This document shows positions 1 through 8,337 of a stretch of DNA of 11,193 nt, piece by piece; the stretch's first letter is position 1, and the number at the start of each line of letters is the position of its first letter. The DNA comes from Flavobacteriaceae bacterium (GTDB lineage: Bacteria; Bacteroidota; Bacteroidia; Flavobacteriales; Flavobacteriaceae), in assembly GCA_015489265.1 (NCBI GenBank), contig WFZY01000115.1, positions 1 through 11,193 on the forward strand. Direction: 5' to 3'. The notes under the pieces are model-generated. The model did not search any database, was not told where the DNA came from, and saw nothing but the letters and a program-made list of their open reading frames with translations. Both the position numbers and the translations under genes were made by a program.

Positions 1-2499
1 TCTCTGGCTGACATCAATGCCGACGATGTCGCATCGGCAGAATTGGTTAAAGGTGCTGCGGCATCGTCACTATATGGCTCAAAAGCGGCTAACGGTGTAC
101 TGGTCATCACTACCAAACGCGGCAAAAAACTCAAGAAACACGAAACCAGCGTTATTATCCGCAACAAAGCCAGTGTGCAAGAAATAGCCAAATATTTAGA
201 ATTAGCCCAACACCACCCTTACGAATTGGCACTGGATTGGCTCTCAACCGATAAATATACCAAGTATAATTTTGTCAATTACCCTGCCGATTACGATGGT
301 GCTTGGGACCCGCGCGTACAAGGTGACCGCGTTATCAAAGCTGATGCTTATATGGATTTGCCTTACCGTGTCAATCATGATTTTCAAAAAGAATTGTTTA
401 CACGTGGTTTGTCTTATACCAATTATATTGGTGTAGCACACAGTGGCGAAAAAACCAATATGTTTTTGTCGTTTGAAAATTATGCCAATCAAGGTATTAT
501 CATCGAAACAGGTGGCTATAAACGTAAAAGTATCCGGTTAAATATCGATCATAAATTGAGTGATAAACTCAAACTATCAACCAGCAACAATTTCATATCC
601 ACACACAATGATTTTATGGGCGGTGGCACAGCGGCATTCTTCAATGCTCTGATGTTGGAACCCGATGCCAATGTTTATAAGAAAAACCCCGATGGACAAA
701 AATATTACTACTATCCGAGTCAATGGTCACAAATTGTTCATAATCCGTTGTATGACTTATGGCGCAAAGAAAGTTATTCTGAAAAAATGCGCTATTTAGG
801 CAGTTTTAAAGCCAATTGGAAAATTTTAAAAAATCTTAATTTTAAAAATGAATATGCGACCGAAGTCCAATATTATAACAGTGAACATATCACACCTTTT
901 GGAACTTATGACGGTATTGAAAATGATCATTTAAGACAAACACATGGCAATATGTCACGTTATGACTCTCGAATTATCAGCCAAACATTTAGAAGTACTT
1001 TGGTATATAAACATAATTGGGACGATATAAAATTTACCGGAAAGCTGAGTTATTTGTATGAAAGTAACCAATTTAGAAGTTATTCGACCACACCTAACAG
1101 TACATTTGATTTGCCAGATTTGCCATCGTTTAATTATTTGAGCAATACAACCACAACGGATTTTCATAGCAAAACTTTAGCTTCCGATTATTTTGCCATT
1201 GCATCGGTCCAATACAAAGACCGGTATATCTTAGACGCTTTGTTTCGTAGAGATGGTTCATCATTATTCGGACCCAATCAACGTTGGCAAAACTACTACC
1301 GTTTTTCGGGGGCTTATCGGGTAACCAAAGATTTTAAAATTCCGGGCGTTCAAGAACTTAAACTACGGGCTGCTTATGGTATTGCCGGTTTGCGTCCCGG
1401 ATTCAGCTACCAATATGAAACTTTTCAAAGTGTTGCCGGTGGGGGATATGTCAAAAATACTTTAGGTAACAAAAACTTAAAACCATCGCGTTCCGCAGAA
1501 GCGGAAGTGGGAATTGACGCGTCGTTTTTAGATCGTTTTTATCTGGAAGCAACCTATTCGCAAACCAAAACGACCGACCAATTTGTACTCAAACCTTTAG
1601 CACCGATGTTTGGTGGTTTTAAGTTTCAATGGGTTAATGACGGTACGGTAGAATCCAAGAATTTTGAAGCTTTACTCAATGCTAAAATTCTCAAAAAATC
1701 CATCAAATGGAATGCCGGTTTGACCTTTACCAAGACTAATTCCATGATTACACAATTAGGCATTCCTGCATTCAGCACGGGACCCCGCGGTGCTTTCCGG
1801 ATAGCTCAAGGCGAAGCTTACGGCACCATGTACGGTTGGGATTTTGTGCGTACATTAGACCAAATGGCACAACAATTACCTGCCGGTGAAGATATCAATG
1901 ATTATATGGTCAATCGTGATGGTGTTGTCGTTAAAAAAGCTGATGTCGGTACGGTAAATGAGCATCCGTTTCATGTTTTAGATGCCGATGGCAATAACAA
2001 AATTGTACCTATTGGCAATGTTACACCTGATTTTTATATGACTTTTAACAGTACGGTTAAATATAAAAAGTTTACATTTTATATGTTGTGGCGCTGGAAG
2101 CAAGGCGGTGATATTTACAATGCTACGGCACAATATCTGGTCAGAGATTTGCGCCACCCCATGATGGATCAAATTCATACCAAGCCCGAAGACAAAAAAA
2201 CGGTTAATTATTATCAAGCACTTTATGATGCCGATGCGCTCAATGGATTTTGGGTAGAAGATGGTACGTATTTAAAACTTGGTGAAGTCTCGATTTTTTA
2301 CAATTTAGATTTCAAAAAAACAGGCACTATCAGCAAGTATGTCAAACGTGTTAAAATCGGTTTATCAGGCAATAATCTATTGACTTTTTCCAAGTATTCA
2401 GGTTATGATTCCGAAGCCGGTTACAAGGGTTTTACTTTCGACAATTACGGTTATCCCAATTTTAGAAAATACACGTTGTCTCTCGAATTTAAATTTTAA
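1..2499 (+). CDS. SusC/RagA-family TonB-dependent outer-membrane transporter, 5' end missing
   Basis: The reading frame is open from base 1, so this is the C-terminal 832 residues of a protein that begins upstream. TTG at 43 is not a start, because the conserved plug-domain ending continues on both sides of it. Fragment residues 1-42 show the SusC signature: an INxxDV stretch, then LVKGAAASSLYGSKAANG and VLVITTKRG. The remainder is a 22-strand-type barrel with typical SusC landmarks: the GTVESKNFEALLNAKI block, GNVTPDFYMTFNSTVKYKKF near 2014-2073, SGNNLLTFSKYSGYDSEAG near 2365-2421, and a final strand ending in Phe, the usual barrel-assembly signal. The family forms TonB-driven channels for glycans or peptides, with SusD as the lid. 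The TonB box and most of the plug lie outside the window. susD follows after 11 nt. Substrate cannot be read from sequence; the protease neighbour suggests peptides or glycopeptides (inference). Confidence 0.95.
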   Translation, partial: SLADINADDVASAELVKGAAASSLYGSKAANGVLVITTKRGKKLKKHETSVIIRNKASVQEIAKYLELAQHHPYELALDWLSTDKYTKYNFVNYPADYDGAWDPRVQGDRVIKADAYMDLPYRVNHDFQKELFTRGLSYTNYIGVAHSGEKTNMFLSFENYANQGIIIETGGYKRKSIRLNIDHKLSDKLKLSTSNNFISTHNDFMGGGTAAFFNALMLEPDANVYKKNPDGQKYYYYPSQWSQIVHNPLYDLWRKESYSEKMRYLGSFKANWKILKNLNFKNEYATEVQYYNSEHITPFGTYDGIENDHLRQTHGNMSRYDSRIISQTFRSTLVYKHNWDDIKFTGKLSYLYESNQFRSYSTTPNSTFDLPDLPSFNYLSNTTTTDFHSKTLASDYFAIASVQYKDRYILDALFRRDGSSLFGPNQRWQNYYRFSGAYRVTKDFKIPGVQELKLRAAYGIAGLRPGFSYQYETFQSVAGGGYVKNTLGNKNLKPSRSAEAEVGIDASFLDRFYLEATYSQTKTTDQFVLKPLAPMFGGFKFQWVNDGTVESKNFEALLNAKILKKSIKWNAGLTFTKTNSMITQLGIPAFSTGPRGAFRIAQGEAYGTMYGWDFVRTLDQMAQQLPAGEDINDYMVNRDGVVVKKADVGTVNEHPFHVLDADGNNKIVPIGNVTPDFYMTFNSTVKYKKFTFYMLWRWKQGGDIYNATAQYLVRDLRHPMMDQIHTKPEDKKTVNYYQALYDADALNGFWVEDGTYLKLGEVSIFYNLDFKKTGTISKYVKRVKIGLSGNNLLTFSKYSGYDSEAGYKGFTFDNYGYPNFRKYTLSLEFKF

Positions 2500-2510
2500 A
2501 ACTAGTGATT

Positions 2511-4016
2511 ATGAAATCTTTATATAAAATTCTTTTTATTTTTCTAGCCGTTGGTTTTTTATCCGGTTGCAACAAATTAGATGTTGAAAACATCAACAAT
2601 CCCGATCGTGATCATGTATTATCGTCCCCCGAAGGCTTAAAAGCACTTGCAGGTAGTTTGTTTAACCAATGGTTTCGTACCGAGCAACACAATTTGAACT
2701 CGCCCGGTCCGTCCATGTGGGTCATGGCAGATTGGGGAACGGTAACTTTTGCCAATTACGGTTGTGTCGATTTATCCAAAGAGCCGCGCGAGTTTTATAA
2801 CAACACGCCTTCTTACCGGTATCACCGGAATATCAGAAATTATTGGCGCAATATGTACAGTGTGTTATCCAGCGCCAACGATGTGCTGACCGGTCTCAAT
2901 AAAGGTATTGAAATAGGCAATAACGGCGAAGAAACACCGATGGTCAAAGGTATGGCGTATATGATGCAAGGATTGGCTAACGGTTATATCGGCTTGGTGT
3001 TTGACAAGGGCTATCCTTCAGATGAAACGACCGATTTGGAACATTTGGAAGCTTCATCCTACATCCAATCTATTCAAATGGCGATCAGTCAGTTGGAAAA
3101 AGCCATTCAAATCTTTGATAACAACCAATTTACCTTACCGCAAGAGTGGATGACACGTCCTTTTACCAATGAAGATTTGTCAAAAATTGCCCATTCGTAT
3201 ATAGCCCGTTTGATGGTGTATTCGGCGCGCAACCAAGCGCAAACCGATACGATAGATTGGCAGGCGGTTTTAGACCATACACAAGCCGGTATTACCGAAG
3301 ATTTTGCTATTGATGGTGACGGCAACGGTAGCGACCGCAAGTGGATGTCGTGGCTCAAATATTATATGGCGCGTCCGTCTTGGGGCAAAGTGGATATGCG
3401 CGTGATTCATATGTTAGATCCTAATCAGCCGGCAAATTGGCCCGTTGCAGGTTTGTCTGCTTTACCTAATGATGGTATTATGAACTCGCCCGACCACAGA
3501 GCCGATACGGATTTTGCATACAATTCCAATAACAACCGTCCCGAGCGTGGCATGTATCGTTGGTCAACTTATCGTTATACCCGTTTTGACGATTATATCC
3601 AAGCCCATTTTTTTGCACCGGTAGTTTTGATGCGTAAATGTGAAAACGATTTACTCAAAGCCGAAGCATTAACACATTTAAACCGTTTTGCCGATGCAGC
3701 TGCTATTATAAATGCCGGTACCAGAGTAACCCGCGGGCAATTACCGCCTGTAAATTCAAGTAATGGCAATGATGTGATTACGGCTATTTTTTACGAACGT
3801 ACCATGGAACTGCCTTTGACCGGTATGGGTATTGAATATTTTGATATGCGCCGTCGTGATCTATTACAGGACGGCTCATTGTTACACTTTCCGGTTCCGG
3901 CACAGCAATTAGAAATTTTGCAAGAACCTTTCTATACCTTTGGCGGGATTAATCCGCAATACGGCGTTCCCGGAGAAGATGTTGCCATAAACGGCTGGTA
4001 CACACCGGCACCATAA
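2511..4016 (+). CDS. SusD/RagB-family outer-membrane lipoprotein (nutrient-binding lid of the SusC channel)
   Basis: A 501-residue protein, the usual SusD length. I chose ATG at 2511 over the in-frame GTG at 2505 because it gives a clean lipoprotein signal: residues 1-19 end in FLSG, and Cys20 is the lipidation site. Family hallmarks are the early VENINNPDRDHV segment, the helical TPR-like middle (for example YIQSIQMAISQLEKAIQIF), LLKAEALTHLNRFADAAAII, and the C-terminal ERTMELPLTGMGIEYFDMRRR followed by LLHFPVPAQQLEI. An acidic glycine-rich loop, DGDGNGSD at residues 268-275, resembles a calcium-binding loop but is unproven. SusD proteins sit on the cell surface and close over the SusC barrel after catching substrate. 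It is 11 nt after the SusC gene and 14 nt before the LamG lipoprotein, so it is almost certainly co-transcribed. No Shine-Dalgarno sequence is visible, as is normal in Bacteroidota. Substrate unknown. Confidence 0.95.
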   Translation: MKSLYKILFIFLAVGFLSGCNKLDVENINNPDRDHVLSSPEGLKALAGSLFNQWFRTEQHNLNSPGPSMWVMADWGTVTFANYGCVDLSKEPREFYNNTPSYRYHRNIRNYWRNMYSVLSSANDVLTGLNKGIEIGNNGEETPMVKGMAYMMQGLANGYIGLVFDKGYPSDETTDLEHLEASSYIQSIQMAISQLEKAIQIFDNNQFTLPQEWMTRPFTNEDLSKIAHSYIARLMVYSARNQAQTDTIDWQAVLDHTQAGITEDFAIDGDGNGSDRKWMSWLKYYMARPSWGKVDMRVIHMLDPNQPANWPVAGLSALPNDGIMNSPDHRADTDFAYNSNNNRPERGMYRWSTYRYTRFDDYIQAHFFAPVVLMRKCENDLLKAEALTHLNRFADAAAIINAGTRVTRGQLPPVNSSNGNDVITAIFYERTMELPLTGMGIEYFDMRRRDLLQDGSLLHFPVPAQQLEILQEPFYTFGGINPQYGVPGEDVAINGWYTPAP

Positions 4017-4030
4017 ATTTAAATTATTTA

Positions 4031-4924
4031 ATGATGAAGAAGCTATTATACATATTATTTTTAACCGGTTTGACAGGGATGTTTACAAACTGTAAGAAAA
4101 AAGATTTACCCGAATATCCGGGCAAACTTATCAAGCATGGTTTGGTCAATATTGTAATGCCCGGTTCGGATATCAACGACCCGAATTTACGGGTGTATGC
4201 CTTTAGTGGCAGTCATCAAAATGATTTGAGTTCGTTACCAGCCGGAGATTGGACTTATGAGTTATGGATTAAGGTTGACCCCGATGCTTTAATTGGTAAC
4301 AAAGATGCCATCAACGGTTTATATGCCGGTGGGGCTTGTATAGGTGAAAGGCGTCATAATTTTGAATTGTATCTCATCAACGATCCCGACCCCGATGCCG
4401 ATTTTGCCATCAAATACGGCAAATTACAAGCCGGTGATGACAATCAAGTTGCTTCAATGCAATCTGATCAAGCGGCTGAGAATTTACATTTTAACGAATG
4501 GGTACATGTTGCCATTTCGCGGTCATCAAGTGATGGTATTGCTAAATTTTATATCAATGGTAAACTTATCGATAGTAGTACTGATCCGGTTTGGAAACAG
4601 CCGGTAAATGATACATGGCTAGATTTTAATTATATGTATCGTGGGTCTGCCATGCATTTTTTTAAAGGCGGTATGGACAATGTGCGTTTGTCAACCATTG
4701 ACCGTTATCCGACAGAATTTACACCAGATAGGACCAAACCTTATGTGGTTGATGACTATACCTTATTGCAACTCAATTTAGATGAACAATTAACCCCTTT
4801 CAGTCCCCCGAATGACTTTGATAAAATTAAGATTTTGGGCACTTATGATTACTATATCAAAGTGCATAAAGACAATACTTGGTATCACGAACCGGATGAG
4901 TATTTACCTTTGGGTGACTATTAA
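4031..4924 (+). CDS. LamG-like (concanavalin A-type) domain lipoprotein, likely surface-exposed accessory binding protein
   Basis: 297 residues. The N-terminus MMKKLLYILFLTGLTGMFTNC followed by KKKD is a lipoprotein signal with Cys21; Asn at -1 is unusual for a lipobox. Residues about 73-252 form a LamG-like jelly-roll domain of the Laminin_G_3 type: WTYELWIKV at the first strand, FNEWVHVAISRS and AKFYINGKLIDSS in the middle, GGMDNVRLSTIDRYPTEFTPDR (residues 216-234), then YTLLQLNLDE. A short tail of about 45 residues follows. Such domains bind glycans or proteins and usually have no catalysis; no enzyme motif is visible. It occupies the slot directly after susCD, where surface glycan-binding or accessory lipoproteins (SusE/F or SGBP-like) often sit. 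The same signature recurs in the downstream protease, suggesting a shared ligand or common ancestry (inference). It is 12 nt ahead of that protease gene. The lipoprotein call is good; the ligand is unknown. Confidence 0.85.
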   Translation: MMKKLLYILFLTGLTGMFTNCKKKDLPEYPGKLIKHGLVNIVMPGSDINDPNLRVYAFSGSHQNDLSSLPAGDWTYELWIKVDPDALIGNKDAINGLYAGGACIGERRHNFELYLINDPDPDADFAIKYGKLQAGDDNQVASMQSDQAAENLHFNEWVHVAISRSSSDGIAKFYINGKLIDSSTDPVWKQPVNDTWLDFNYMYRGSAMHFFKGGMDNVRLSTIDRYPTEFTPDRTKPYVVDDYTLLQLNLDEQLTPFSPPNDFDKIKILGTYDYYIKVHKDNTWYHEPDEYLPLGDY

Positions 4925-4936
4925 AAACTTATAATT

Positions 4937-7222
4937 ATGAAGCAATTATTATTTACTTTTCTTTCTTTAGTTATTTGGCAAGCCGGTTGGACCCAAAAAG
5001 TTTCGAACATAGCCGTACAAGCCCGGGATTTTTATTATCAAAATTTCGGTGCGGAGAAACATCCTGTTAAGGTTTATCAATGGGGAACGAATTATGCGGT
5101 TGATTTTAAAGAAGGCGGTTATATTTGGTTGCAAAAGGCAGGCAATAATATCAAGGTAACAGCGGTTATTCCAAAGGGATTTTTCAGTTTGCAAAATAAC
5201 AGGTTGATAGACCATAAACAATCTGTTCAAGTCCAACAGATTAATGACTTACCGGCGTTAGACACCAGTCATATCGATATCAGACGAAATGCGTTAAGTG
5301 ATGTTCCTAATTTTTTACCCGACGAGTGGGGGAGTGTCAATTGTATTGATGACCAGAACAATATTGTCAATGTAACCAATTATTATACGCCTGATCATTG
5401 TTCGGCAGGTTGTGTAGCTATTTCCACTTCACAGATTTTGCATTACTATAAATGGCCCCGTATAGGTGTCGGCAACAATACTTATAGTGATACTTATAAT
5501 GGTTCATTGGTACGTCATAGTGCGTTTTTTGATCAAAGACCTTATGATTGGGCTAATATGTTAGACCATTATATGTATGTACACTCAACTGATGAGCAGC
5601 GCGAAGCCGCCGGTAAATTGGTGTATGATGTTGCAGTTGCCGTGGAAATGAATTTTGAACCAACCGGATCAACATCTAATGTAAACAATGTACCCTTTAT
5701 TTTAGAAAATTATTTTCGATATGTCGGGCATTACGAAGACCGTAGTTGGTCACAGTTTTGGAGCCGGATGTATCGCAATATGCAAGAGCGCATACCGGTA
5801 TCTGTAGCTGTTGAAAACAGTGCCGGTGACGGACATGCTTTTGTAGTTTCCGGATATAAGACTATGAACGGTGATCCGTATTATTATATCAATTGGGGCT
5901 GGTATAATCAAGGCACGCCTAATAACGGGTGGTATAATATGCAAGCTTGGAATAGTTCGACACCGGGTTATAATACGGTTTTAGGAGCTTTATTTGATGT
6001 GGTGCCCGAACCGGAAATAACATCAATTACACCAACCGGTACCGGTAACGATTTTCTGATTCACTGGGAAGTTGCTCAAAATGTTAATTATGAAGAATTT
6101 ACCTTACAACGAAAAATAGACAACGGCACTTGGCAAACGGTAGCAACCGGTATTACCGGACAAGATTTTGTTTATCAAAACCCGACCGGCAATGTGTATT
6201 TGTTCCGTGTTAAAGGCAAAGCGCACGGTAGATATTATAATGCTTCATATTCCGAACAAATACCTTATGCCCCACAAGGTTGGTATAAAGGTTACGGTAG
6301 TTTTGAAGGACAGCAGTATGCTTATGCCAAACAAACAGCCAATTACGATTTGATATTTAACCATGATTATACCTTTGAAACTTGGTTACGTTTGAAATCC
6401 GGTAATCAGAACGGTGATGTGATTTTTGACCGTCAATATATTTTTGCACTGGAAATAGAAGATGTAACTGCCAATGATTATTCCGTAGTATTCAAGTCTC
6501 CGGCGGCTCAAGATGCTTTGCATTCAAATAATAGCGGACAAAAATTGCAAGTAGGGCAGTGGTATCATATCGCGGTTAGCAATCAAGGAACGACGGCAAA
6601 ATTATTTATCAACGGAGAAGAAAGGGACAGCAATGACCAAAACCATTTTCATTTGAATAGTTCTAATGCAGCGATTAATATTGGCGAGCGCTATCATGGT
6701 AGTTACTCGGGTTTTATAAAAGCTGATTTTGACCAAATCCGTTGGTCTGATATAGCCCGTTATACTAGTAATTTTACACCGGACAGGGATGTTGATTTTT
6801 CGGTAGATGAACATACCAAAGCTTATTTCAGATTTGAAAATGTACATCGTAATCGCTTAAAGGATGAAGCTTTTAAAACCAGTGTTAGAGTCAAAAATGC
6901 CCCGGGTTATGTGACATGGAATTTTGATTTTGACCCCAATGGAACCAATGCTGTTTCACAAGAAGATTTTAGTCAAAATGTAGTGGTATATCCCAATCCG
7001 GCAACCGATTATATATATATTAAATCTTTAAGTCCGAAGTATGATTTAACAAATTTTAAGACAAAACTTTTTGATATATCAGGACGTGAAATCCAATCGT
7101 TAAAATGGGATAAGCTATCCGGCATTTATCAAATAGATATCAGTCATCTTAAAAAAGGCAACTATATTTTATCCTTACAAAATGACCATTTTAAAGCAAC
7201 GACCCAAATCTTAAAAAAATAA
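4937..7222 (+). CDS. Secreted C10-family (streptopain-like) cysteine protease with FN3-like, LamG-like and T9SS sorting domains
   Basis: 761 residues. Residues 1-19 are a signal peptide, probably cleaved before Gln20. Residues about 21-115 resemble the C10 inhibitory propeptide (Spi/I69 type). The peptidase core spans about 128-356: nucleophile Cys159 in HCSAGCVAISTSQILHYYKW, catalytic His300 in GDGHAFVVSGYK, and Asn319-Trp320 in YYYINWGW, all matching streptopain (SpeB). An FN3-like domain covers about 357-445 and a LamG-like domain about 456-635, ending with IRWSDIARYTSNFTPDR (601-617). A type A T9SS domain covers about 684-761, starting VVVYPNPATDYIYIKS and ending in two lysines. So it is predicted to be exported by Sec, passed through the T9SS, anchored or released at the surface and activated by removing the propeptide. 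Known relatives by architecture include P. gingivalis PrtT and Prevotella interpain. Catalytic residues are intact. Its position in a susCD operon suggests it generates peptides for import (inference). Confidence 0.92.
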   Translation: MKQLLFTFLSLVIWQAGWTQKVSNIAVQARDFYYQNFGAEKHPVKVYQWGTNYAVDFKEGGYIWLQKAGNNIKVTAVIPKGFFSLQNNRLIDHKQSVQVQQINDLPALDTSHIDIRRNALSDVPNFLPDEWGSVNCIDDQNNIVNVTNYYTPDHCSAGCVAISTSQILHYYKWPRIGVGNNTYSDTYNGSLVRHSAFFDQRPYDWANMLDHYMYVHSTDEQREAAGKLVYDVAVAVEMNFEPTGSTSNVNNVPFILENYFRYVGHYEDRSWSQFWSRMYRNMQERIPVSVAVENSAGDGHAFVVSGYKTMNGDPYYYINWGWYNQGTPNNGWYNMQAWNSSTPGYNTVLGALFDVVPEPEITSITPTGTGNDFLIHWEVAQNVNYEEFTLQRKIDNGTWQTVATGITGQDFVYQNPTGNVYLFRVKGKAHGRYYNASYSEQIPYAPQGWYKGYGSFEGQQYAYAKQTANYDLIFNHDYTFETWLRLKSGNQNGDVIFDRQYIFALEIEDVTANDYSVVFKSPAAQDALHSNNSGQKLQVGQWYHIAVSNQGTTAKLFINGEERDSNDQNHFHLNSSNAAINIGERYHGSYSGFIKADFDQIRWSDIARYTSNFTPDRDVDFSVDEHTKAYFRFENVHRNRLKDEAFKTSVRVKNAPGYVTWNFDFDPNGTNAVSQEDFSQNVVVYPNPATDYIYIKSLSPKYDLTNFKTKLFDISGREIQSLKWDKLSGIYQIDISHLKKGNYILSLQNDHFKATTQILKK

Positions 7223-7245
7223 TTATAATTCTTAAAATTAATCCT

Positions 7246-8277
7246 ATGAAAACAAAACTATTTTTATTAATGCTTTTAGTGTTAACAAGTTTAGGTTTAT
7301 CAGCACAGTCTGATTATTGCCTTAAATATGACGGTGTCAATAGCCGTGTCAAGTATAATACCGATGCGACCTTGGACAACTTAAACGGTGCTACGGATTA
7401 TACTATTGAAGCTTGGTTTTATCCAACGGATACCGATATTCATAATCGTGTGATTTTAAAACGCTGGTATCAGTTTGCCATAACATTATACCAAAATGAT
7501 AATCACCGTATTTATTTTACCCGTTATACCAATAATGGTCAAGATAGAATTTATGTTAATTCGCTTTACAATGTTATTAATCTAAATGCATGGAATCACG
7601 TAGCGGTTATTAACAATTCTACAGACAATACCCTAAAAATTTATGTCAATGGTGTTGATGTAACTGCTGATAGTTCCGGTAATGCTACTACGCAAACGGC
7701 ATTGACTTTGGAAGCCAATCCGGGCAATCAAGCTAATTTTTATGTGGCTTATGGTGGTACCGGAACGGTATTTAACGGATTTGTCGATAAAGTTCGTATT
7801 AAAACAACTGCCGAAAATATTAGTAATTTGAACACGACCGATCCTTTAGGTATGGCTTATGCAATGGATTCTGATACCGTTTTATTGATGAATTTTGACG
7901 AAGGTTCCGGCACGACTACAGTCAATGAAGCTACCGGTGTGGATGCCGAATTGCAATGTCGCGGGGGCTGTAGTGAAATCCCTGAATGGTATCCGGTACA
8001 AACCACGATGGTCGGAATTGATGCACGGCGTCAAATTACATTTAGTGTTTATCCTAATCCTGTTGAAACAGCAGAATTTTTAATTAAAACATCTGATAAT
8101 CAAATGATTCAAAAAGTTCAGATATTGGATATTACCGGAAAAGAAATTTATTCTCAAACTTTAACTACCCAACAAAATAGTTTAAAAATATCAACAGATA
8201 ATTTGCTATCAGGTGCTTATTTGGTTAAAGTAAAAACCGATAAGGGAACCGGTGTTCAAAAATTATTGGTCAAATAG
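7246..8277 (+). CDS. Secreted LamG-like domain protein with T9SS type A sorting domain
   Basis: 343 residues. The signal peptide MKTKLFLLMLLVLTSLGLSA is cleaved before Gln21, a common Bacteroidota arrangement. A LamG-like domain spans about 24-220: YCLKYDGVNSRVKY, DYTIEAWFYP, LNAWNHVAVINN, LKIYVNGVDVT, FVDKVRI and finally DTVLLMNFDEGSG. A short linker with two cysteines (238 and 242, QCRGGC) precedes a type A T9SS domain at about 266-343, with FSVYPNPVETAEFLIK, ILDITGKEIYSQTL and LLSGAYLVKVK. No catalytic motif is visible, so it is probably a surface-bound or released binding protein or adhesin. It is the last gene of the operon, 23 nt after the protease gene and just before a strong terminator. 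Its LamG domain is more diverged from the other two and lacks the RYxxxFTPDR signature. A role presenting substrate to the protease is inference only. Confidence 0.88.
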   Translation: MKTKLFLLMLLVLTSLGLSAQSDYCLKYDGVNSRVKYNTDATLDNLNGATDYTIEAWFYPTDTDIHNRVILKRWYQFAITLYQNDNHRIYFTRYTNNGQDRIYVNSLYNVINLNAWNHVAVINNSTDNTLKIYVNGVDVTADSSGNATTQTALTLEANPGNQANFYVAYGGTGTVFNGFVDKVRIKTTAENISNLNTTDPLGMAYAMDSDTVLLMNFDEGSGTTTVNEATGVDAELQCRGGCSEIPEWYPVQTTMVGIDARRQITFSVYPNPVETAEFLIKTSDNQMIQKVQILDITGKEIYSQTLTTQQNSLKISTDNLLSGAYLVKVKTDKGTGVQKLLVK

Positions 8278-8300
8278 ACCGGTTTGTTTGTGTTTAGTGT

Positions 8301-8330
8301 AAAAAACCCGCTTATTTGGCGGGTTTTTTT
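8301..8330. terminator. Rho-independent bidirectional terminator between convergent genes
   Basis: The stem CCCGC (8307-8311) pairs with GCGGG (8319-8323) around a 7-nt loop. An A-run (8301-8306) precedes it and a T-run (8324-8330) follows, so the A/T arms extend the stem and either strand yields a hairpin followed by U residues. It lies 23 nt after the stop of the last operon gene and 7 nt beyond the stop of the minus-strand glycosyltransferase, which fits termination from both sides. Confidence 0.9.
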
Positions 8331-8337
8331 AATGAAT

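Noticed and set aside
43..45. TTG as start of the SusC-like gene
   Set aside because: The frame is open back to base 1 and the upstream residues (INADDVASAE) belong to the conserved end of the plug domain, so the gene is truncated by the window edge.
2505..2507. GTG as start of the SusD-like gene
   Set aside because: ATG at 2511 gives a textbook lipoprotein signal; the GTG adds only two residues and no benefit.
3312..3335. EF-hand-like calcium site in SusD (DGDGNGSD)
   Set aside because: The loop is acidic and glycine-rich, but the rest of an EF-hand is absent and SusD loops vary; noted within the gene entry only.
7007..7021. TA-dinucleotide run that might be a repeat or promoter
   Set aside because: It sits inside the T9SS domain and simply encodes alternating Tyr-Ile of a beta-strand (DYIYIK).
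1..8277. Classical polysaccharide utilization locus
   Set aside because: No carbohydrate-active enzyme is visible; the only enzyme in the operon is a protease. The missing upstream part could still change this.
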